DNA of 21,802 nt from an uncultured Elusimicrobia bacterium (GCA_947168325.1 CAMVLN010000006.1:1-21802); one strand, 5' to 3'; counted from the stretch's first letter, positions 1-7,937 are shown. Made by a program: numbers and translations. Notes: generated from the letters alone by a model not told the origin.

Positions 1-27
1 AGTAAAATATTAAAATAGGCAATAAAT

Positions 28-1347
28 ATGGAAGAAGAAACTTTATTTGAAGATAATACAAATCAACCTTTGGCTTGGCGGTTAAGGCCTAGAAGTTTAG
101 AAGAATTTGTTGGGCAACAACATTTGGTAGGTGAAGGTAAAATTTTAAGAAAACTTATAGAAAACGACAAAATTTCTTCTATTATATTTTGGGGTAATCC
201 AGGAATAGGTAAAACTACACTTGCAAGAATTATTGCAAAAAAAACGAACTCAAAATTTATAGATTTTTCTGCTGTTACAAGTGGTATAAAAGATATTAAA
301 GAAGTTATGGCACAGGCAGAAAATAATAGAAAGTTTGGTCAAAAAACCATAGTGTTTGTAGATGAAATTCATAGATTTAACAAAGCACAACAAGATGCTT
401 TTTTGCCATTTGTAGAAAAAGGGAGCATTATTCTAATAGGAGCAACCACAGAAAACCCTTCATTTGAAATAAATTCTGCACTGTTATCACGTTGCAAAGT
501 TTTTGTTTTTAAACCAATAGAAACCAAAGATTTAGTAAAACTTCTAAAAAGAGCAGTTATTGATGAAAGAGGTTTTGGTAAAGAAAAAGTTGTAATAAAT
601 GACGATATGCTAAATATTATTGCTGAATTTGCAAACGGAGATGCAAGAACAGCACTTTCAACTTTAGAAATGGTAGTTTTAAATGGTGATATTGATAAAG
701 ATGGAAAAATTACTATAACAAAAGAAACTTTGGAACAATGCATTTCTAAAAAGAATCTTTTATACGATAAAAATGGTGAAGAACATTACAATATAATTTC
801 CGCATTACATAAATCTATGAGAAATTCTGATCCAGATGCAGCAGTTTATTGGCTTGCAAGAATGTTGGAAGCAGGAGAAGACCCATTATATATTGCAAGA
901 AGAGTTATAAGGTTTGCAAGTGAAGATATAGGGCTTGCAGATTCAAGAGCATTAGAAATTGCAGTAGCTGCATATAATGCTTGCCACTATATAGGTATGC
1001 CAGAGTGCAGTGTAAATCTAACAGAAGCTGTTGTTTTTATGTCATTAGCACCGAAATCTAATGCTATGGATGTTGCATATAATCTTGCTGCCGAAGATGC
1101 AAGAAAGCATTTTGCAGAACCTGTCCCTTTAATAATAAGAAATGCACCAACAAAACTTATGAAAGATTTAAACTATGGTAAAGGGTATCAATATGCACAT
1201 GATAAAAAAGATAAACTTACCAATATGCAATGTCTTCCAGATTCTTTAAAAGATAGAGTTTATTATCAACCTACAGAGCAAGGTTTTGAAGCAAAATATA
1301 AAGAAAGATTAAAACAGATTAAAAATTGGAAAAAAGCTCATAAGTAA
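28..1347 (+). CDS. rarA: Replication-associated recombination protein A (RarA/MgsA), AAA+ ATPase
   Basis: RarA is a clamp-loader-like AAA+ ATPase acting in the cytoplasm at stalled replication forks. The 439-residue length matches the family. Visible motifs are Walker A GNPGIGKTT (residues 56-64, Lys62), Walker B FVDEIHRFN (about 110-118), the sensor stretch GATTENPSF (138-146) and the LLSRC segment with a putative arginine finger (152-156). The C-terminal half carries the typical tetramerisation region, with ARMLEAGEDPLYIARR and the motif YKYPHD seen here as YQYAHD. The start has no clear Shine-Dalgarno, but the N-terminal PLAWRLRPRSLEEFVGQ is the canonical family beginning a few residues in. 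It is followed by 121 bases without a convincing promoter. Identification rests on motifs and is very secure. Confidence 0.96.
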   Translation: MEEETLFEDNTNQPLAWRLRPRSLEEFVGQQHLVGEGKILRKLIENDKISSIIFWGNPGIGKTTLARIIAKKTNSKFIDFSAVTSGIKDIKEVMAQAENNRKFGQKTIVFVDEIHRFNKAQQDAFLPFVEKGSIILIGATTENPSFEINSALLSRCKVFVFKPIETKDLVKLLKRAVIDERGFGKEKVVINDDMLNIIAEFANGDARTALSTLEMVVLNGDIDKDGKITITKETLEQCISKKNLLYDKNGEEHYNIISALHKSMRNSDPDAAVYWLARMLEAGEDPLYIARRVIRFASEDIGLADSRALEIAVAAYNACHYIGMPECSVNLTEAVVFMSLAPKSNAMDVAYNLAAEDARKHFAEPVPLIIRNAPTKLMKDLNYGKGYQYAHDKKDKLTNMQCLPDSLKDRVYYQPTEQGFEAKYKERLKQIKNWKKAHK

Positions 1348-1468
1348 TAAATTACAAAATAAAATATTTATATTTATAGTTTTTGTTTTAGAATTTTATT
1401 GATTGAGGAAAAATATCAAACTTGCTAAAATAAAAATAATGAATTTCAATGTATAGTAGGATAAGATT

Positions 1469-2293
1469 ATGCCATATTTAGTAATGACAGACGGGACAAA
1501 AATTTACTATGAAGATAAAGGAAAAGGGCAATGTATTTTGTTTGCTCATGGTTTAAATTCTTCACATTTAAAAATAAAAAATTTTATAGATGAATTTAAA
1601 AAAGAATATCGTATAGTATGTTATGATCAAAGAGGTCATGAAGCATCAGATCATAGCTTTTTACATATGAATGTAAAAACTCTTGTGCAAGATATGCATG
1701 AAATTATTGAAAATTTAGATTTAAAAGATGTTATTGTTATAGGGCATTCAATGGGTGCAGCAACAATATTTAGTTATATTAATCAGTTTGGTTGTGATAA
1801 GTTAAAGAAAATAGTTGCTGTGGATATGTCTCCATATTTAAGAAACACTGTTTGGAAAGGTGGAATAGGGCAAGGAAACTGGACAGACGAAGATTTCTTA
1901 CAGGATATGGACAGAATTTTTGATGATGTTGGTATAGCAAATTGGTACATAGTAAAAAATATGATGAATCCTAAACTTAAAGATACTCCACAAGAAATGG
2001 AAAAAACAATGGAAAAAATATGTGGTATTGGTTGTGATACTTATACAATGGCGAGTTTATGGTATTCTTTGTTTAGAACCGATCAACGCCCTGCAATAAG
2101 TAAAATTACCGTACCTTTTCTATATATAATGCCTGAAATGCCATTGTATTCAATGGTTACAGTTAATTTTTATAAAGATAATGTAAAAAGTGATTTTGTT
2201 CTTGAAAAAGATTTTCCAAATACAACACATACAATACTAATGGAAAAGCCAAAAGAAGTAGCACAAAAAGTTAAAGCTTTTATAAAAAAATGA
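1469..2293 (+). CDS. Alpha/beta hydrolase
   Basis: This is a 274-residue alpha/beta-hydrolase-fold enzyme, probably cytoplasmic since no signal peptide is visible. The oxyanion HG motif is at residues 27-28. The nucleophile elbow is GHSMG (Ser94) and the catalytic His is in the C-terminal TTHT stretch (about 254). An acid residue is expected between them but I did not fix its position. A cap-like insertion with WKGGIGQGNW and IANWYIVKNMM sits after the nucleophile. The substrate cannot be read from the sequence; the family includes esterases, lactonases and haloperoxidase-like proteins. The start is supported by AGGATAAG upstream. The next gene begins 24 bases downstream behind its own GAGG site, so the two are probably co-transcribed. 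Confidence 0.85.
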   Translation: MPYLVMTDGTKIYYEDKGKGQCILFAHGLNSSHLKIKNFIDEFKKEYRIVCYDQRGHEASDHSFLHMNVKTLVQDMHEIIENLDLKDVIVIGHSMGAATIFSYINQFGCDKLKKIVAVDMSPYLRNTVWKGGIGQGNWTDEDFLQDMDRIFDDVGIANWYIVKNMMNPKLKDTPQEMEKTMEKICGIGCDTYTMASLWYSLFRTDQRPAISKITVPFLYIMPEMPLYSMVTVNFYKDNVKSDFVLEKDFPNTTHTILMEKPKEVAQKVKAFIKK

Positions 2294-2317
2294 AAAATTT
2301 CATGAGGAAAACAATAA

Positions 2318-3196
2318 ATGCATTTTACAGAACCAGTATATAGGAATCCTTATTGGCCTACATTTCCACTATTACAAATTACACAAGGCTGTACTCATAA
2401 CAAATGTAAATTCTGCACAATGTATAAAGATGTAGATTTTAATATGCAACCACTTGAATGGATAGAGGAAGATTTGAAAGAAATATCAACCGTTGCACCT
2501 AATGCAAAAACCATTCAACTTCTTAGTGCCAACCCTTTAGTATTAACTTATGATAAACTTGCACATATATTTAAACTGATAAAAAAATATCTTCCGAAAA
2601 TAGAGATAATGTATACACAAGGGCGAGTTAGCGATTTAAAAAATAAAACAGTTGCTCAATTAAAAAAACTTAAAGAGTTAGGAATGAAAGAAATATCTCT
2701 TGGTGTAGAAAGTGGAGATGATTGGACACTTACTCGTATAAATAAAGGTTACAATAGTAAGGATATTTTACAACAGTGCCATAAACTTGAAGAAGCAGGA
2801 ATTGATTACTGGATGACATTTCTAAACGGTGTTGCAGGCAAAAAACACAGCAAAGAGCATGCAATAAATTCTGCAAAAATATTTAATCAATGCAAACCTA
2901 TGCTTGTAGGTACAGGAGGACTAACTCTTTTTCCTCAAACACCTTTGTTGGAAGAAGCCAAAAAAGGTGATTTTGACCCACTTTCTGAAAAAGATTTATT
3001 AATAGAACTTAAAACTTTTGTTGAACATCTTATATGTGATTGCAAATTTAATACACATCATACATCAGGAATAAATTTAACTGGCCCAGATTTTTTAAGA
3101 AGGAAAAATGATATTATTTTGGCATTAGAACAACAAATTAATAATGGGGATATGGAAACTCTTTCTAAAATTCGTAAGAATAAAAGAACTCTTTAG
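2318..3196 (+). CDS. Radical SAM protein of unknown substrate
   Basis: This 292-residue protein carries a radical SAM core. The cluster cysteines are C25, C30 and C33 in GCTHNKCKFCTMY, giving a Cx4Cx2C spacing instead of the textbook Cx3Cx2C. The wider spacing is, as far as I know, seen in a group of B12-independent radical SAM proteins. The SAM-binding and barrel segments include EISLGVESGDDWTLTRINKG (about 128-147), a typical GxESG motif. A further Cys pair (CDC, about 240) and a His pair (HH) lie near the C-terminus and could be additional ligands. There is no auxiliary-cluster SPASM domain. It sits 24 bases after a hydrolase gene, probably in the same transcript. I cannot assign a reaction. 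Confidence 0.8.
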   Translation: MHFTEPVYRNPYWPTFPLLQITQGCTHNKCKFCTMYKDVDFNMQPLEWIEEDLKEISTVAPNAKTIQLLSANPLVLTYDKLAHIFKLIKKYLPKIEIMYTQGRVSDLKNKTVAQLKKLKELGMKEISLGVESGDDWTLTRINKGYNSKDILQQCHKLEEAGIDYWMTFLNGVAGKKHSKEHAINSAKIFNQCKPMLVGTGGLTLFPQTPLLEEAKKGDFDPLSEKDLLIELKTFVEHLICDCKFNTHHTSGINLTGPDFLRRKNDIILALEQQINNGDMETLSKIRKNKRTL

Positions 3197-3277
3197 CAAA
3201 ATGTAGTTTTCTTGACTTTTTAATAGTTTGATAGAAGAAAGTTAATTATTAAAGTAAAGTATTTAAATAAATATTTA

Positions 3278-3306
3278 TTGATGTTAACAATTATGTAAAA
3301 TAAAAT
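3278..3306 (+). promoter_or_regulatory. Possible promoter for the flavodoxin gene
   Basis: TTGATG (3278-3283) and TAAAAT (3301-3306) are separated by 17 bases and lie just ahead of the flavodoxin ribosome binding site. The match to the housekeeping consensus is moderate and the region is very AT-rich, so this is tentative. Confidence 0.35.
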
Positions 3307-3332
3307 GTAAGAAAAGTATAAAGGAGTTTTTT

Positions 3333-3914
3333 ATGAAACAATTAGTAATTTTTGTAGCAGTAGCAGTAATTTTAACAGTGGGTTTTAAGATGTTTAGCAA
3401 TAATAATGGAGGAGAAGTTATGGCAGAGTCTAAAAGTAACAAAAAAGTTTTGGTAGCATATTTTAGTGCAAGTGGCATAACAGCAAAAGTTGCAAATAAA
3501 CTTTCCAAAGTAACAGGGGCAGACTTATTTGAAATTAAACCAGCTAATCCATATACAACTGCAGATTTAGATTGGACAAATAAAAAGAGTAGAAGTTCTG
3601 TAGAAATGGATGATAGAAACTCAAGACCACAAATTGCAAACAAAGTTAGTAATATGAACAAATACGATGTTGTTTTTGTAGGCTTTCCTATTTGGTGGTA
3701 TAGAGAACCATCAATTATAGATACATTTATGGAAAGTTATGATTTTTCAGGTAAACAAATTATTCCTTTTGCAACATCAGGAGGTTCAGGAATGGGTGAT
3801 TCTGGTAGCATTATGCAAAAGTTAGCACCAAAAGCAAATGTTGATAGTGGTAAAAGATTTTCTTCAGGAGTTTCAGAAAACGACTTAAAAGCTTGGGCTA
3901 AAAAGTGGCTATAA
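3333..3914 (+). CDS. Flavodoxin with N-terminal hydrophobic leader (two plausible starts)
   Basis: This is a 193-residue FMN-binding electron carrier or FMN oxidoreductase of the flavodoxin_4-like group. The phosphate-binding loop is in VLVAYFSASGITAKVA (about 39-54). The flavin-stacking loop is in FVGFPIWWYREPS (about 110-122), with a further loop at ATSGGSGMGDSG. Residues 4-18 form a hydrophobic segment after MKQ, so the long form would be membrane-anchored or exported, which is unusual for a flavodoxin. Both the ATG at 3333 (AAAGGAG upstream) and an in-frame ATG at 3420 (GGAGG, 7-base spacing) have good ribosome binding sites. The second gives a 164-residue soluble protein beginning MAESKS. 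Physiological partner is unknown. Confidence 0.88.
   Translation: MKQLVIFVAVAVILTVGFKMFSNNNGGEVMAESKSNKKVLVAYFSASGITAKVANKLSKVTGADLFEIKPANPYTTADLDWTNKKSRSSVEMDDRNSRPQIANKVSNMNKYDVVFVGFPIWWYREPSIIDTFMESYDFSGKQIIPFATSGGSGMGDSGSIMQKLAPKANVDSGKRFSSGVSENDLKAWAKKWL
3408..3422 (+). promoter_or_regulatory. Internal ribosome binding site and second start of the flavodoxin
   Basis: GGAGG (3408-3412) lies 7 bases before an in-frame ATG (3420-3422, codon 30). It precedes the first flavodoxin beta strand directly and would produce a protein without the hydrophobic leader. Confidence 0.5.
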
Positions 3915-3950
3915 TTAAACAAATACAATATAAATATAAATGGATAAAAT

Positions 3951-3976
3951 ACAATAGAAAATATTGTTAATATTTT
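3951..3976 (+). terminator. Possible weak terminator after the flavodoxin gene
   Basis: ACAATA (3951-3956) and TATTGT (3962-3967) form a 6-base-pair stem with a 5-base loop, followed by a T-rich tract. The stem has little GC, so termination would be weak. Confidence 0.35.
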
Positions 3977-4030
3977 TATACTTTTTTGTTTTTAATTAAA
4001 GTATTTTTAAATTTATTTTTAGAGGTTTTT

Positions 4031-4288
4031 ATGAAAAAATATACTGTAGATACACATGGAATATGTGCAAAACAAATTTCTTTTTTGTTAAATAAAGAAA
4101 ATATTTATAATGTAGAATTTGTTGGTGGCTGTCCTGGAAATACAGTTGCCATAAGTAAGTTGCTAGAAGGAACAAGTGCTAAAAGAGCGGTAGAACTTTT
4201 AAAAGGTAATGATTGTGATGGTAAAGGAACATCTTGTGCAGATCAGTTAGCATGTGCTATAGAAAAAGCATTAAATAATAATTTATGA
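4031..4288 (+). CDS. TSCPD-domain protein (TIGR03905-like)
   Basis: This is an 85-residue small protein of the TSCPD type, related in sequence to the C-terminal domain of B12-dependent ribonucleotide reductases; the function of the stand-alone form is not established. Four conserved-looking cysteines occur: GIC (12), GGCPGN (34), DC (62) and TSC (69). The namesake motif reads TSCADQLACAI (67-77), with alanine where proline is usual. The Cys set suggests metal binding. An open frame extends upstream to 3986, but its 15 extra residues are hydrophobic and non-family, whereas AGAGG just before the ATG at 4031 supports the shorter start MKKYTVDTHGICAKQI. Confidence 0.85.
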   Translation: MKKYTVDTHGICAKQISFLLNKENIYNVEFVGGCPGNTVAISKLLEGTSAKRAVELLKGNDCDGKGTSCADQLACAIEKALNNNL

Positions 4289-4670
4289 TTATTCTACATA
4301 TTTAATTGTTGATGTTTTTAGATAATGATGTTTGAGAAGTTATAAAATATACAAGAAAATTATAACCCAAAAATTTACAACATAATATTCAATCAATTTT
4401 AAAAGGATGTATATGGTTTTTGTGTTGTTGGTGTTAAATATAATTTTGCTTAAAAACAATATTGCAATAAAAATACTTTATAAGTAAAAGTATCTACTTA
4501 AAAATTCACAAATGATTAAAGGTGTTTTTTAGGATAAAAGTTACATTTTAAAATATTCTTTTTGAAATAATACCATCAGTATTTTTTTATTAATAATAGG
4601 CACAAAATAATAGGCAAAAATTAACACTTTAACAAAAAATAAATCTAAATTTAATACAAAACAATATATT
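4289..4670 (+). other. Non-coding AT-rich gap (382 bases)
   Basis: The stretch contains one tiny candidate ORF (4413-4487) and a duplicated AATAATAGGCA motif at about 4590-4615, shortly before the ligase/ATP-grasp gene. I see no convincing promoter, RNA gene or pseudogene. Confidence 0.5.
4413..4487 (+). CDS. Possible 24-residue hydrophobic peptide
   Basis: A 24-codon frame starts with ATG 5 bases after AAGGA (4403-4407), the best ribosome binding site in this gap. It encodes an almost entirely hydrophobic stretch (MVFVLLVLNIILL) followed by a basic tail ending in KILYK. Such peptides can be small membrane proteins, toxins or leader peptides. The size is so small that chance is a real alternative in an AT-rich region. 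No family is recognised. Confidence 0.25.
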   Translation: MVFVLLVLNIILLKNNIAIKILYK

Positions 4671-7247
4671 ATGAATACTTTAGAAAAAAATAAAAACAAT
4701 GCTTGTTGTTGTAATAAAAAGTTAGAAAAATTTTTAACGGATTATTTTTATAAAGGGATAAAAAAGAAAAAGAAAAAAAATGTTGGTATTGAAATAGAGC
4801 ATTTTATTTTAAAAAAAGATAGTGCAAAAGCTGTTTCTTATTTAGAGAAAAATGGAATTTTATATATTTTGCAACAACATGTCTTATGTTATCATAATGC
4901 AAAGCCAATAATAGAAAAAAATCATTTATTAGGTTTTAAAACAAAAGATTTTTCAATAACATTAGAACCGGCAGGACAATATGAAATTAGTATTGTTCAA
5001 CAAGAACAAATTGAGAATATTTATAAAATATATATGGAGTTTCGTAATGTATTAACTCCCATACTTGATAGATTGGGATATTTTCTTTGTTGTGCAGGAA
5101 AACAACCTGTAAGTAAAGCTAAAGATTTAGATATAATACCTAAAGAAAGGTATTATTTTATGAGCAAATATTTTAAAACAACCGGAACAAAAGGGTTGGA
5201 TATGATGCTTTTAACAGCATCTACACAAATTTCCATTGATTATTTTTCACAGGAAGATTTTAAAAAAAAAATACAGGCAGCATATTTGTTAACCCCTGTA
5301 TTTCAGCTTATTACTGAAACAATAGCAGATATAGATAAAAATAAAAATTCGTATCATCTTATAAGGGAAGATATTTGGAGGAATACCGATAATGCAAGAT
5401 GTGGAATTGTTCCAAATGTTTTTGTTAAAAATTATAACTTTACAATGTATGCTAAATATTTATGTTCCATACCGTTAATTTTAAAACAAAAAGGAAATGT
5501 TGCATTATCTACCGGCAATTTAACTGTAGAACAGGTTTATTCTAATGAAAAAATAGACAGGCAAGATATTGAACATATAATCTCTATGGTTTTTACGAAT
5601 ATAAGATTAAAGCAGTATTTGGAAATTAGAGTAGCAGATTCAATGCCCAAAGAACAAATGTTAGCATATATAGCATTTGTTAAAGGTTTAATGTATTCAC
5701 AAAAAATGTTAAATTTTTGCCAAAAATTTATAATAAAACATAATATATCTGAAGAAGATATTATAAAAACACAAAACAGTTTAATGAAATATGGATATAA
5801 AGGTAAAATATATGGTAAAAATGCAGTAAATATTATAAAAAAGTTACTTTTTTTTGCAAAAAATGAACTTGATAGAGGTGAAAAAAAATATCTAGAACCT
5901 TTTTTTTATTTAATATCAAAATCTTGCCAAATAGAAGAAGAATATAAAAATATTATAAAAAACAATATTAAACAAAATAGTAAAAGTATGAATATTATAA
6001 AAGAAAAACTTGAAAGATCCGATCTATATTTTAATAATAGACTTACTTCAAAAACTCTTTCAATTCCTAAAATATATACGAAAGAAACAATTACATATTT
6101 AGAAAATATAGTAAATATAATGTATAGAATTTGTATTAAGGTAATAAAAAAATATATTAATAGTTCAGAATATAGAAAGCTATTTCCTTTTTCAAAAAAA
6201 CTGGAAGAGCTTATTTTAGTTTCTAATGGGTATAAAGGGTATCTTCCTATTGCAAGGTTTGATATATTTTATCATGAAGATACAGGTGAATTTTATTTTT
6301 GTGAAATAAATACAGATGGTACAAGTGGTATGAACGAAAATAAAATTTTAGAGGAACTATTTGTAAATAATTTTGCACATAAAGAAATTAGTAAACATTA
6401 TAATTTCAGTCAATTTGAAATGTTTGATAGTTGGGTTAAAACATTTTTATCTTTATACAATACATATGAAAACAAAGTAGCTAATCCTAATATTGCAATT
6501 GTAGATTTTCTTGATAAAGCAACAATAAAAGAATTTGAAGAGTTTGCTAAACATTTTAAGAAAACTGGTTTAAATTGTGAAATATGTGATATAAGAGACC
6601 TTAAATTTGAAAAAGGAACATTGTTTTCAAAACAAGGCTATAAAATAGATGCTATATATCGCCGTGCAGTTACAAGTGATATTTTAAACAATATTAAAGA
6701 TGTTCTCCCTTTTATTAATGCTATTAAAAAACAAGCTGTATTTCTTGCAGGTTCTTTTTGTACACAAATAATACATAACAAATATTTTTTTAATATCCTT
6801 CATAATAAAACAACAAAAGAATTTCTTTCTAAAAAAGAAGTTCTTTTTGTTCAACAGCATATACCATATACTGTTTTATTTTCAAAAGAATTTATAGATT
6901 TAAAAACAGTTATAAAAAACAAAAATGAATATATTTTAAAGCCTATAGATTCTTATGCTTCAAAAGGAGTTTTTGCAGGCATTGAATTTGACACTCTAAC
7001 ATGGCAACAAAAAGTGAAGAAACTATATGGTAAATATTATATTTGTCAAAAATATTGTCCTCAATATCAAACTGAAAATATTGATTTTGCTTTTGGAGAT
7101 GGTCTTTTTCATAAATATATAAATATGACAGGTTTATATGTTTATAATGGAAACTTATCTGGAATATATTCGCGACTTGCACAAGGTAATGGTATTATTG
7201 CTTCTTATCGTAATGAAAGAACTGTTCCTTCTTTTGTTTTAAAATAA
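4671..7247 (+). CDS. Bifunctional glutamate-cysteine ligase (EgtA/plant type) fused to glutathionylspermidine-synthase-like ATP-grasp domain
   Basis: This 858-residue protein has two ATP-dependent ligase domains. Residues about 30-370 match GCS2-type ligases: VGIEIEHF (37-44), LEPAGQYEIS (about 97-106), KGLDMMLLTASTQISIDY (about 172-189), EDIWRNTDNARCGIVP and the late motif RLKQYLEIRVADS. Residues about 430-858 resemble circularly permuted ATP-grasp enzymes: GYLPIARFD (about 520), CEINTDGTSGMN (about 544), ILKPIDSYASKGVFAG (about 754), and the C-terminal GIYSRLAQGNGIIASY. The expected reactions are gamma-glutamylcysteine formation followed by amide ligation, most simply with glycine to give glutathione; the second substrate is inferred. 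It differs from GshF, whose halves come from other families. No Shine-Dalgarno precedes the start; the N-terminus has three consecutive cysteines (12-14) and a poly-lysine run. GC content is very low. A glutathione peroxidase lies 6 kb away. Confidence 0.85.
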   Translation: MNTLEKNKNNACCCNKKLEKFLTDYFYKGIKKKKKKNVGIEIEHFILKKDSAKAVSYLEKNGILYILQQHVLCYHNAKPIIEKNHLLGFKTKDFSITLEPAGQYEISIVQQEQIENIYKIYMEFRNVLTPILDRLGYFLCCAGKQPVSKAKDLDIIPKERYYFMSKYFKTTGTKGLDMMLLTASTQISIDYFSQEDFKKKIQAAYLLTPVFQLITETIADIDKNKNSYHLIREDIWRNTDNARCGIVPNVFVKNYNFTMYAKYLCSIPLILKQKGNVALSTGNLTVEQVYSNEKIDRQDIEHIISMVFTNIRLKQYLEIRVADSMPKEQMLAYIAFVKGLMYSQKMLNFCQKFIIKHNISEEDIIKTQNSLMKYGYKGKIYGKNAVNIIKKLLFFAKNELDRGEKKYLEPFFYLISKSCQIEEEYKNIIKNNIKQNSKSMNIIKEKLERSDLYFNNRLTSKTLSIPKIYTKETITYLENIVNIMYRICIKVIKKYINSSEYRKLFPFSKKLEELILVSNGYKGYLPIARFDIFYHEDTGEFYFCEINTDGTSGMNENKILEELFVNNFAHKEISKHYNFSQFEMFDSWVKTFLSLYNTYENKVANPNIAIVDFLDKATIKEFEEFAKHFKKTGLNCEICDIRDLKFEKGTLFSKQGYKIDAIYRRAVTSDILNNIKDVLPFINAIKKQAVFLAGSFCTQIIHNKYFFNILHNKTTKEFLSKKEVLFVQQHIPYTVLFSKEFIDLKTVIKNKNEYILKPIDSYASKGVFAGIEFDTLTWQQKVKKLYGKYYICQKYCPQYQTENIDFAFGDGLFHKYINMTGLYVYNGNLSGIYSRLAQGNGIIASYRNERTVPSFVLK

Positions 7248-7266
7248 AAAATAATATTTTTTTATT
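7243..7266 (+). terminator. Possible AT-only hairpin at the end of the ligase gene
   Basis: An A-rich arm (7243-7252) overlaps the stop codon and pairs with a T-rich arm (7256-7266) across a 3-base loop, with one bulge. It has no GC pairs, so this is a weak call. Confidence 0.25.
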
Positions 7267-7584
7267 ATGTAAATATATTTTATATTTATAAATAGCATAA
7301 AAATAAAATTAATTAGTGATTGATATTTATTAGAGATTTTATTAATAACTCAAAAATATAATATAATCTATTGCATGAATAAAGATATAAAAAAATTATT
7401 TAAAAACAAATATGCTATACAAACTATATAAAAAATATACTTGAGATTTCAAAATAAATTAAAAAAGTTATTTTTTTTGAAGATATTATCAAATATTTAT
7501 CTCGTGTGATATATAAAAATGAATATATATAAATTAATAGACAAATATATTTTATTTAAGTAGAATAAGTTTCGTTGTCAAAAT
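7248..7584 (+). other. Non-coding AT-rich gap before the tRNA gene (337 bases)
   Basis: Apart from the AT hairpin at its left end and the tRNA promoter at 7538-7566, I see nothing that can be supported. The few ATG-initiated frames are under 20 codons. Confidence 0.5.
7538..7566 (+). promoter_or_regulatory. Promoter of the tRNA-Pro gene
   Basis: TAGACA (7538-7543) and TAGAAT (7561-7566) are spaced by exactly 17 bases and lie 18 bases before the mature tRNA 5' end, each with 5 of 6 consensus bases. Confidence 0.6.
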
Positions 7585-7658
7585 CGGGGTGTGGCGCAGG
7601 TGGCTAGCGCACTCCCTTGGGGTGGGAGAGGCCGCTGGTTCAAATCCAGTCGCCCCGA
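7585..7658 (+). tRNA. tRNA-Pro, anticodon GGG
   Basis: The 74-base cloverleaf folds completely. The acceptor is CGGGGTG with CGCCCCG, including one T-G pair. The D stem is GCGC/GCGC, the anticodon stem CTCCC/GGGAG and the T stem GCTGG/CCAGT around TTCAAAT. The anticodon loop is TTGGGGT with anticodon GGG at 7619-7621, so it reads CCC and CCU. C at position 1 and discriminator A at 7658 are typical of bacterial proline tRNAs. The 3' CCA is not encoded, so a CCA-adding enzyme is needed. CCA and CCG codons would need another tRNA elsewhere in the genome. Confidence 0.97.
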
Positions 7659-7676
7659 TTTTATAAAATTTTAAAT

Positions 7677-7710
7677 AAAAAACGGTAAAGGAAAAACTCT
7701 ACTGTTTTTT
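7677..7710 (+). terminator. Rho-independent terminator of the tRNA gene
   Basis: AAAAACGGTA (from 7678) pairs with TACTGTTTTT (to about 7709) with one G-T pair. The stem continues inward through AG/CT after one mismatch, around a GAAAAA loop. The 3' arm ends in a run of T, 20 bases after the tRNA. Confidence 0.7.
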
Positions 7711-7763
7711 CTATATGTGAATATCAGATTAATAAAGAGTTATTGTTGCTATTTTATATTCAC

Positions 7764-7785
7764 TTCCTAACTCGTAAGCCATTTG
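7764..7785 (+). repeat. Left copy of a 22-base inverted repeat flanking the sirtuin cassette
   Basis: The 22 bases beginning TTCCTAACTC and ending CCATTTG recur as the reverse complement at 11092-11113 with 20 of 22 matches; both differences are G/A transitions. This copy also lies in an imperfect hairpin (7767-7793, CTAACT paired with AGTTAG). No poly-T follows, so it is not an evident terminator. Confidence 0.6.
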
Positions 7786-7800
7786 CAAGTTAGAAAAAAG

Positions 7801-7851
7801 ATATAAATTTGAATCTAACTTAAAAGTTTCTTATAAATCTTTAGAAAATTG
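7801..7851 (-). pseudogene. Decayed 3' end of a flavoprotein gene, paralogous to the gene at 11410-12045
   Basis: Read on the - strand, these 51 bases match the last codons of the intact flavoprotein gene (11419-11469) at 38 of 51 positions without gaps. The peptide QFSKDL-stop-ETFKL aligns with QFPKDIQEAFNL, so an in-frame stop interrupts it. Weaker resemblance (a TTATTTTA block) continues upstream, and beyond about 7905 nothing is recognisable. It is therefore a remnant, with too little left to function. Confidence 0.5.
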
Positions 7852-7937
7852 TATTATTTGACTTAATCTAAAATAATGGTTTATTTAATCAATCATAATA
7901 GTTATAAGAGTTTATTTATCAACTTATAATAAAATAC

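Noticed and set aside
369..743. Antisense open frame within rarA and similar long frames opposite other genes
   Set aside because: They lie opposite well-identified genes, lack ribosome binding sites and encode low-complexity Ser/Phe/Ile-rich translations; the same holds for frames at 3284-3661, 7983-8384 and 16244-16519.
1422..1457. Promoter for the alpha/beta hydrolase from TTGCTA and TATAGT
   Set aside because: The spacing is 24 bases, too long for a housekeeping promoter.
7585..7658. tRNA-Pro as attachment site for the sirtuin cassette
   Set aside because: I found no repeat of the tRNA 3' end to the right of the cassette and no integrase, so site-specific integration at the tRNA is not supported.
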